Source of the DNA: JAGNRR01 sp964389575
GTDB taxonomy: Bacteria > Bacteroidota > Bacteroidia > Chitinophagales > Chitinophagaceae
Assembly (NCBI GenBank): GCA_964389575.1
Contig: CAYMFF010000057.1
Location: 1 to 19,965, forward strand
Direction: 5' to 3'
DNA length: 19,965 nucleotides
In this document: positions 15,459 through 19,965 of the stretch, piece by piece
Layout: each line of letters opens with the position of its first letter
Numbering within the stretch: position 1 is the stretch's first letter
Translations under genes and position numbers: made by a program
The notes under the pieces: model-generated
Told to the model about the DNA's origin: nothing
Seen by the model: only the letters and a program-made list of their open reading frames with translations
The model's database searches: none

Positions 15459-15917
15459 ATGAGACTATCAGAAGTAAAAAATGTGTTGAAGCAAATGGAA
15501 GAAATCCAATTTATTTTACCGAATGGTAAAAAAGTACCTTCTCATTTTCATATAACTGAAATAGGCAATATCGATAAAAAATTTATGGACTGTGGTGGTA
15601 CGGTGCGCAATGAAACTAAAGTGAGTTTTCAATTATGGACCTCCATCGATTTACATCATAGATTAAAAGCGGATAAATTCGGTACCATTATCTCATTGGC
15701 AGAAGAAAAAATAAATCTTCAAGATGCTGAGATAGAGGTAGAATATCAAGGCGATACCATCGAAAAATTTGGATTGAAAGTAGAGCACAATTCTTTTGTT
15801 CTTACAACACAAAAAACAGATTGTTTAGCTCAAGAAAATTGTGGTATTCCTGTACAGAAAGTAAAAAAGAAATTAGCCGAAATCGGGCAGGCTTGTTGTG
15901 GTCCGGATTGTTGTTAG
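15459..15917 (+). CDS. DUF6428 family cysteine-rich protein
   Basis: A 152-residue cytosolic protein that I match to DUF6428, a family usually placed after arsR in Bacteroidota arsenic loci. Key segments are VPSHFHITEIG (27-37), DCGGTVR (44-50), a following QLWTSIDLHHRLK (58-70) and a C-terminal ACCGPDCC (145-152). Cysteines at 45, 122, 128, 146, 147, 151 and 152 and the HFH motif suggest metal(loid) binding, perhaps as a chaperone or sink; this is inference. It is 18 bases from arsR and surely shares its transcript. The usual next genes (low-molecular-weight arsenate reductase, ACR3 efflux pump) are absent; the next gene is convergent. Confidence 0.8.
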   Translation: MRLSEVKNVLKQMEEIQFILPNGKKVPSHFHITEIGNIDKKFMDCGGTVRNETKVSFQLWTSIDLHHRLKADKFGTIISLAEEKINLQDAEIEVEYQGDTIEKFGLKVEHNSFVLTTQKTDCLAQENCGIPVQKVKKKLAEIGQACCGPDCC

Positions 15918-15947
15918 CCATTCATTGCTAATCCCATTACCTAAATT

Positions 15948-16322
15948 TTACGGACTCAGGTAAATCTTGAACTTTTCTTTGTGGGCAAAGACTAAAACAA
16001 TACCCAACAGTAAAAAGATAAGGGAAAATAAAAAATTCTTCGGGTCATAAAAGACATGTAACATAAATGCATTGAACATTATAGCAATACAAAGAGTAAG
16101 TGCTACAGGAATAAACTTTCCTACCACAAGTGCTAGTCCGCTTAATAATTCAAGAGCGCCGATCATAAGCATGAAAGGAGAGTAGAAAACGGTCATTATG
16201 GAATACATTCCTTCGCCCATTGCTTCAGGATCGGGTGGAGCATTAAAAAATTTGCTCGCTCCGAATATTATCATGGCAGCTCCTAACAAAATTCTTAAAA
16301 CTAGTGTCACTTTATTATTCAT
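15948..16322 (-). CDS. DoxX-family membrane protein
   Basis: A 124-residue DoxX-like integral membrane protein with four predicted helices. LRILLGAAMIIFGASKFFN (9-27) is the family-typical first helix, then FMLMIGALELLSGLALVVG (50-68) and two more hydrophobic segments, ending KIYLSP. DoxX-type proteins are small quinone- or redox-linked membrane proteins of unsettled function. It converges on the arsR-DUF6428 pair with a 30-base gap, so it is not part of that operon. A -7-like box lies four bases before the ATG. Confidence 0.85.
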   Translation of the reverse strand: MNNKVTLVLRILLGAAMIIFGASKFFNAPPDPEAMGEGMYSIMTVFYSPFMLMIGALELLSGLALVVGKFIPVALTLCIAIMFNAFMLHVFYDPKNFLFSLIFLLLGIVLVFAHKEKFKIYLSP

Positions 16323-16326
16323 AACT

Positions 16327-16334
16327 CTAATATA
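16327..16334 (-). promoter_or_regulatory. -7-like element of the DoxX gene
   Basis: TATATTAG on the minus strand, one mismatch to TAnnTTTG, lies four bases before the ATG at 16322. Confidence 0.35.
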
Positions 16335-16361
16335 CGTGGAAGTCAGTAAAAAATTACTGTT

Positions 16362-17555
16362 TTAAAACTTACTAATGCGAATTGGGTATACAGCATTCTC
16401 AGAATGGATAATAAGTATGTACTGACCAATAGATAATTCACTCAAATCAAGATGCTGTTGTACTAATCTTTTTTTGTTATAAATATATTCTCCAGTCATA
16501 CTCAGTAACGAAACACGAACTTTTTGTACATCAACATCTAAGTTGACGATATCATGAGCTGGATTGGGGTACACTAATATATTTCGATTTGCTATTTCGT
16601 TTGCATCCTGAACCAGATCAATATTTAATGGCGTGTTCGTGCAAAAAACCCGACTACCATTTAAGGAAGTATAAGAGGATAAATCAGCCCAAATAGAATC
16701 TACCAATTGATTATAATTATTACGAAATGTAGAGTGAACCAGTGCTGGTGCCTGATAGTTAGCAGGTGCTTTTTTTTCGTAGATACTCATATATGTTACC
16801 AATCCTGCTAGAAAATATAAACTAGATCTACCATGTGGTGCATTATCTTCATACAGACTATCCAGGGGAATTGAATTGTATGGAGCCATGGTTAATATTT
16901 TGGACATGGCTGGTCCAGCTGGTATCATTTTCACGCATTGGTTCGGATATTTTATTTCGAGAGAATCATGATATTCTTCGAACCATTGATGAAAACCACC
17001 AATTGTGTAGGTATTATAATTTGCAAATTGAGTAGCACTTGGTGGGAAAGTGGTCGGAGCATATTGGCCCATATCAGGCCAACTTTCGTATACATACATT
17101 TTAGTTCCGGGCTCTTGTAGCTGAACCCAATCCACTATTTGGTATGAAGCATCCAAGGGCGAAACTGTGTCTAGCCAATAATTTGCGTTGGGCGCTTGAT
17201 CTTGAATAAAATTTGCAGGAGCAATAAAGACATTATCAAAATCAGCGTCAGAAAATGGTTCTTGTTGCAAATCCCACGGGCGAGGCACACTATCGTAGCC
17301 CCAATTAGAATTAGTTACATTGGTGGCATGCTGTCGTAAAAATCCATATTGTCCTGTAGCAGCAAAGTAATTATTATCATGTTGAGCAATTAAATAAAGC
17401 CAATGAGCCACCGTTGTTTCATCGCTGGGTGTAGCATTCATTGGTGGCCGATGATCTAATAAGCTATGACCATACATATAGGTTTTGATAGAGTCTTGAG
17501 CATTACAAATTGTGACAGTTAACAGGATAACGATAAGAGTTAATATTCCTCGCAT
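16362..17555 (-). CDS. T9SS-exported SGNH-hydrolase-like protein
   Basis: A ~397-residue secreted protein. The signal peptide ends CNAQ. The mature N-terminus carries MYGHSLLDH, which fits the SGNH block I with Ser as nucleophile (Ser31), and ENAPH-like DNAPHGRSSLYFLAGLV (from ~237) fits block V with Asp237 and His241. An esterase/lipase or carbohydrate deacylase function is inferred. The last ~75 residues (NILVYPNPAHDIVNLDV ... GQYILII ... ISKF) are a T9SS type A sorting domain distinct from that of the two tandem genes. I prefer the ATG at 17555 over that at 17561, because the -7-like box overlaps the upstream ATG. It lies between the chagasin-like lipoprotein and DoxX genes, each with its own promoter. 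Confidence 0.75.
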   Translation of the reverse strand: MRGILTLIVILLTVTICNAQDSIKTYMYGHSLLDHRPPMNATPSDETTVAHWLYLIAQHDNNYFAATGQYGFLRQHATNVTNSNWGYDSVPRPWDLQQEPFSDADFDNVFIAPANFIQDQAPNANYWLDTVSPLDASYQIVDWVQLQEPGTKMYVYESWPDMGQYAPTTFPPSATQFANYNTYTIGGFHQWFEEYHDSLEIKYPNQCVKMIPAGPAMSKILTMAPYNSIPLDSLYEDNAPHGRSSLYFLAGLVTYMSIYEKKAPANYQAPALVHSTFRNNYNQLVDSIWADLSSYTSLNGSRVFCTNTPLNIDLVQDANEIANRNILVYPNPAHDIVNLDVDVQKVRVSLLSMTGEYIYNKKRLVQQHLDLSELSIGQYILIIHSENAVYPIRISKF

Positions 17556-17560
17556 AGACA

Positions 17561-17568
17561 TAAAGTTA
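17561..17568 (-). promoter_or_regulatory. -7-like element of the SGNH-like gene
   Basis: TAACTTTA on the minus strand, one mismatch to TAnnTTTG. It overlaps the first ATG and lies five bases before the ATG at 17555, which supports the later start. Confidence 0.4.
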
Positions 17569-17586
17569 CAAAAAATTGTACAATGG

Positions 17587-17985
17587 CTATTCAGAGTTTT
17601 TAATCACGCACTTTACTCGGGCCTCCTCTTTTAATTCTCCTCGAAATATTTTTCGTATAATTAAACTTGTTTCTCCAGATTGTAATGCTTCGAAAACAAA
17701 AGTCATAATAGCATAGTCTCCACCAGGCATATTTGCACGTTTCGGTTTTACATAGTCTTTGTATTCACCTACAAATTTTAGAACACTTTCATCTAAGCTA
17801 GTAGCCACTTCATTGATACCCACCGAGCCATGAATATTGGCTTGGTAAAATACTTTTTGACCGACTTCAGGATGGATAACTGAATCTTCAAATGCAATCG
17901 CTATCATATTTGCATCAGGTTTAAAATGCTTATTTCCACAGGAGATTAATAGTATAATACCTAGTAAGGATAATGTGGTTTTCAT
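17587..17985 (-). CDS. Lipoprotein with a chagasin-like (I42 inhibitor) fold
   Basis: A 132-residue lipoprotein with signal ending LLISC (lipidation at Cys16). The mature part of about 115 residues follows the layout of chagasin-type cysteine protease inhibitors: a strand into a GSVGIN turn (compare the NPTTGY loop), then MPGGDYAIMTFVFEA (compare GxGGxxxFxF) and SGETSLIIRKIFRGE (compare GxTxIxLxYxRPW). The three loops that would enter a protease active site are present in order, but their key residues are not exact, so inhibition is unproven and a general beta-sandwich role is possible. An exact -7 element (TACCTTTG) with a TTTG -33 box lies just upstream. Confidence 0.6.
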   Translation of the reverse strand: MKTTLSLLGIILLISCGNKHFKPDANMIAIAFEDSVIHPEVGQKVFYQANIHGSVGINEVATSLDESVLKFVGEYKDYVKPKRANMPGGDYAIMTFVFEALQSGETSLIIRKIFRGELKEEARVKCVIKNSE

Positions 17986-17990
17986 GATTC

Positions 17991-18020
17991 CAAAGGTATA
18001 AATGAACTTCTAAAAACAAA
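17991..18020 (-). promoter_or_regulatory. Promoter of the chagasin-like lipoprotein gene
   Basis: -7 box TACCTTTG (17991-17998), exact consensus, lies five bases before the ATG. -33 box TTTG (18017-18020) is 18 bases upstream of it. The -33 box lies within the T tract of the phaC terminator. This is the most complete promoter in the window. Confidence 0.6.
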
Positions 18021-18043
18021 AAGCCCGAACATTTGTTCGGGCT
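18012..18043 (-). terminator. Intrinsic terminator for phaC
   Basis: AGCCCGAACA pairs perfectly with TGTTCGGGCT (18022-18043). On the minus strand TTTTTGTTTTT follows. A strong rho-independent terminator 22 bases after the phaC stop. Confidence 0.9.
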
Positions 18044-18065
18044 ATTAAAAATTGAAAAGGTATAA

Positions 18066-19118
18066 TTACTTAGAATGTTTCATCACAAACTTAGCCACCA
18101 CTGGTGCTAATTCTTTTTGCGCTCTGCTGCCCACAAATACACCAATGTGTCCGCCAGGATTCGCAAACGTTTCTTTATGTTTCGAACCTACTTTTTCCAT
18201 AATTGGCAAGGTGCTCGTGTTCGGAATTATAGTATCATGCGTAGCATAAACATTTAAAAAGGGTGCTGTCATGTTTTTTAAGTTCACTTTATGACCACCC
18301 AATTCTAGTTCACCTTTTATTAGTTTATTATCTCTAAATAAATCTTTGATATACTTACGGAAAAGTTCTCCTGGGATGGCCGGCAAATCAGATTTCCATT
18401 GTTCCATGCGCAAGAAGTTCATGAGCTTAGGTTCGTTGTCCAACGAATTCATTACTCCAATATATTTACTGATGTTCATTGAAGGCTTTAGCATAGCAAA
18501 ACCTTCGTCCAATAATTCTCCACGAATTAAACCTTCAGCGTCTACCATAGCATCTACATCTATATCCTTGGTCCACTGGTAAAGCATACACTCATTGCCC
18601 GAAAAATCATAAGGAGCTACAAAAGTTGTAAGGCTATTTACTTTTTGTGGATTGATAGAAGAGTAAATCATACTGAACGTACCACTTTGACAAATTGAAA
18701 GTAAATTTATTTTGGGTAAGCTGTGCTTCGCTCTTAAAAAATCAACAGCATCATTAAAGTAACCTAGGATATAATCTTCCATGGTCAAGTATTGATGTTT
18801 GCGCTCTGGGTAACCCCAATCCATAATGTACACTTCCAACCCTTCATCTAACAGTCGGCGCATTAAACTACGATCTGGTTGAAGGTCCAAAATTGTTTGG
18901 CGGTTCATAAGTGCAAACGATACCAAACAGGGTATTTTACATTTCGGTTTTTTGTCCGTTTTATAACGATACATTTTTATATGATCCTGCTCCCACACCA
19001 ATTCTTTGGGTGCTGTGGCAACATCTACTTCTTCAATTCCTTGAAGAACTTCGTATCCTTTTTTTAGTTTGTCGGCGGTTTCGCCCATGGCTTGCATGGC
19101 CTTTGGAAAATCTATCAT
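18066..19118 (-). CDS. phaC: Class III-type polyhydroxyalkanoate synthase subunit PhaC
   Basis: A 350-residue alpha/beta-hydrolase enzyme that polymerises hydroxyacyl-CoA into polyhydroxyalkanoate. The length and the positions of its triad fit class III PhaC (usually about 355 residues): Cys143 in LLSICQSG, Asp295 in ATHDTIIP, His324 in NPGGHIGVFVG. Also seen are DWGYPER and FVAPYDFSG. The lipase box is S-I-C-Q-S-G rather than the usual G-x-C-x-G-G, while the triad is intact. Class III enzymes need a PhaE partner; none is in the window, nor are phaA or phaB. I choose the ATG at 19118: an in-frame TTG at 19142 adds eight residues but overlaps an exact -7 element. A strong terminator follows. 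Confidence 0.88.
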   Translation of the reverse strand: MIDFPKAMQAMGETADKLKKGYEVLQGIEEVDVATAPKELVWEQDHIKMYRYKTDKKPKCKIPCLVSFALMNRQTILDLQPDRSLMRRLLDEGLEVYIMDWGYPERKHQYLTMEDYILGYFNDAVDFLRAKHSLPKINLLSICQSGTFSMIYSSINPQKVNSLTTFVAPYDFSGNECMLYQWTKDIDVDAMVDAEGLIRGELLDEGFAMLKPSMNISKYIGVMNSLDNEPKLMNFLRMEQWKSDLPAIPGELFRKYIKDLFRDNKLIKGELELGGHKVNLKNMTAPFLNVYATHDTIIPNTSTLPIMEKVGSKHKETFANPGGHIGVFVGSRAQKELAPVVAKFVMKHSK

Positions 19119-19139
19119 TTTCTGCTTTTTTAAGGTTGG

Positions 19140-19147
19140 CAAAATTA
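19140..19147 (-). promoter_or_regulatory. -7 promoter element of phaC
   Basis: TAATTTTG on the minus strand matches TAnnTTTG exactly and ends 21 bases before the ATG at 19118. It rules against the upstream TTG start, which it overlaps. Confidence 0.5.
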
Positions 19148-19296
19148 GTATTTGTTACCCTCTAAACCTATGGGAATAGCTTGAATTTGGTGTTAAGCTT
19201 CTGATTTTATTAATGCATACAACCAAACCCCTGCATTTCTGGAATGTGCATCTTCATAAAAAATCTGGACCAATTGCTAGCTTGTTTTGAGAATAG

Positions 19297-19319
19297 GCGA
19301 GTTCGGTTGGTCAACTCGC
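19297..19319. other. Hairpin at the end of the NTF2-like gene
   Basis: GCGAGTT (19297-19303) pairs with AACTCGC (19313-19319) around a 9-base loop, overlapping the stop codon at 19311. No T run follows on the minus strand, so terminator function is doubtful. The gap 19143-19296 holds the phaC promoter and nothing else recognised. Confidence 0.35.
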
Positions 19320-19766
19320 GCTACCACTAAAAATACTCTTCAGCTTATAGCTAACAATATTTCGCAACATATTGAAAGCACTGATTTTATTCGACTCGGT
19401 ATTCTCATATCGGACGATGCTAAATTCTTTAAACTTGCCGTACTCTGAAATGGTACTTTCGAAATAGGCCCATACTTTTATTTGGTAGTAATATTTTCTA
19501 TACTGAATAGATTTTGATAATGGTTTTTGAGGAAGCTCAAATTCGTACTTCAAGGGCAAGGTATTTCTAATTTTTTTTGCGTAAGCTAAGACCTCTTTTT
19601 TGCCTATTATTTTTTGCGATTGGATAGTGATGTTACCTACTTTAACAGATTCGACAGAGGCAGTTACATCATCTTCTAAGAGCTCGGCGATGTCATCAAA
19701 CTGTTTATTGTTCCACGCGAATTGCATGTGCTCAAAAAGCTCATTGATTACTTGATCAAAGTTCAT
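19311..19766 (-). CDS. NTF2/SnoaL-like protein
   Basis: A 151-residue soluble protein with the layout of the NTF2-like (SnoaL/nuclear transport factor 2) superfamily: an N-terminal helix (NELFEHMQFAWNNKQFDDIA, ~8-27), LLEDDVTASV, then KIIGKKEVLAYAKKIR (~52-67) and three to four beta strands (YYYQIKVWAYFES, FKEFSIVRYE, KISAFNML). Such proteins are cone-shaped folds used as small enzymes, binders or stress-related proteins; no catalytic residue set stands out here. It is on the same strand as phaC, 192 bases upstream of its ATG, with a separate promoter between, so it may be unrelated. No clear -7 box was found before its ATG. Confidence 0.7.
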   Translation of the reverse strand: MNFDQVINELFEHMQFAWNNKQFDDIAELLEDDVTASVESVKVGNITIQSQKIIGKKEVLAYAKKIRNTLPLKYEFELPQKPLSKSIQYRKYYYQIKVWAYFESTISEYGKFKEFSIVRYENTESNKISAFNMLRNIVSYKLKSIFSGSAS

Positions 19767-19965
19767 TTGGTTGGTTTTTGGTTATAACTGATTGACAGTC
19801 ATTGGAATAGCGAAGTTAAAACATCTCATTGAAATTTTATTTACGGTGGGAATTATTTTTTGGGTACCATATTTTGAAAAGAAATAATCCATTAAGCAAC
19901 GCATAGGGAACTTGAATTTCTGTTAGATATATTGACTTTTTTTTAGTTGACTCATCATCAGAGCA
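19767..19965. other. Right-edge region with no supported gene
   Basis: About 200 bases. The only open stretch is a minus-strand frame entering from the right edge and stopping at 19837 (42 codons, containing YLTEIQVPYALLNGLFLF). It could be the C-terminus of a gene lying outside, but it shows no recognisable family, so it is not called. Confidence 0.4.

Noticed and set aside
15918..15947. Shared operon between arsR-DUF6428 and the DoxX gene
   Set aside because: The DoxX gene is on the opposite strand with its own -7-like box; the genes converge.
19119..19142. TTG start extending PhaC by eight residues
   Set aside because: The TTG overlaps an exact -7 promoter element, and the ATG at 19118 gives a normal class III PhaC length.
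19837..19965. Partial gene entering from the right edge on the minus strand
   Set aside because: Only 42 codons with no recognisable family or supporting signal; possible but not supportable.

Overview
The window looks like a contiguous piece of an AT-rich Bacteroidota genome (Flavobacteriales-like; I cannot name a genus). The evidence is three secreted proteins ending in type IX secretion (T9SS) type A sorting domains, FG-GAP and SprB-like repeats, many short lipoproteins, the lack of convincing Shine-Dalgarno sequences, and the repeated occurrence of the Bacteroidota -7 promoter element TAnnTTTG or close variants immediately upstream of starts. No tRNA, rRNA, CRISPR array, insertion sequence or prophage was recognised. 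Most genes are single, independently promoted units, so this reads as chromosomal backbone with a few accessory modules.

Layout. The left edge (1-1929, minus) is almost all of a CASTOR/POLLUX-type ion channel homologue, divergent from an acyltransferase-3 membrane enzyme (2058-3134, plus), which abuts the convergent polA gene (3136-5955, minus). A minus-strand run follows: a META-domain lipoprotein, a TspO/MBR membrane protein and a small lipoprotein whose stop overlaps the tspO start. A YghO-like GNAT protein (7390-8541, plus) converges on two tandem paralogous cell-surface proteins (8591-9955 and 10041-12599, minus). These share an unusual ~50-residue extension before the signal peptide, FG-GAP repeats and nearly identical sorting domains; the larger one also has five SprB-like repeats. 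Next come a TIGR03032 family protein (minus) and a DUF502/COV-like membrane protein (plus), which are divergent.

From 14513 to 15042 lies a small membrane-anchored protein gene broken by an apparent one-base deletion. Divergent from it is an arsR-DUF6428 pair (15108-15917) with a striking 28-bp symmetric operator over the arsR start, but without the arsenate reductase or efflux genes normally found with it. The right part is all minus strand: a DoxX-family membrane protein, a T9SS-exported SGNH-hydrolase-like protein, a chagasin-like lipoprotein, a class III PhaC-type polyhydroxyalkanoate synthase followed by a strong terminator, and an NTF2/SnoaL-like protein.

The best candidates for something under-described are (i) the conserved extended signal region of the two tandem T9SS proteins, (ii) the recurrent placement of the -7 element only about 4-7 bases from start codons, implying leaderless or nearly leaderless mRNAs, (iii) the ArsR operator with an orphan cysteine-rich DUF6428 partner, and (iv) PhaC with an atypical lipase box. 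No wholly new multi-gene system was found.
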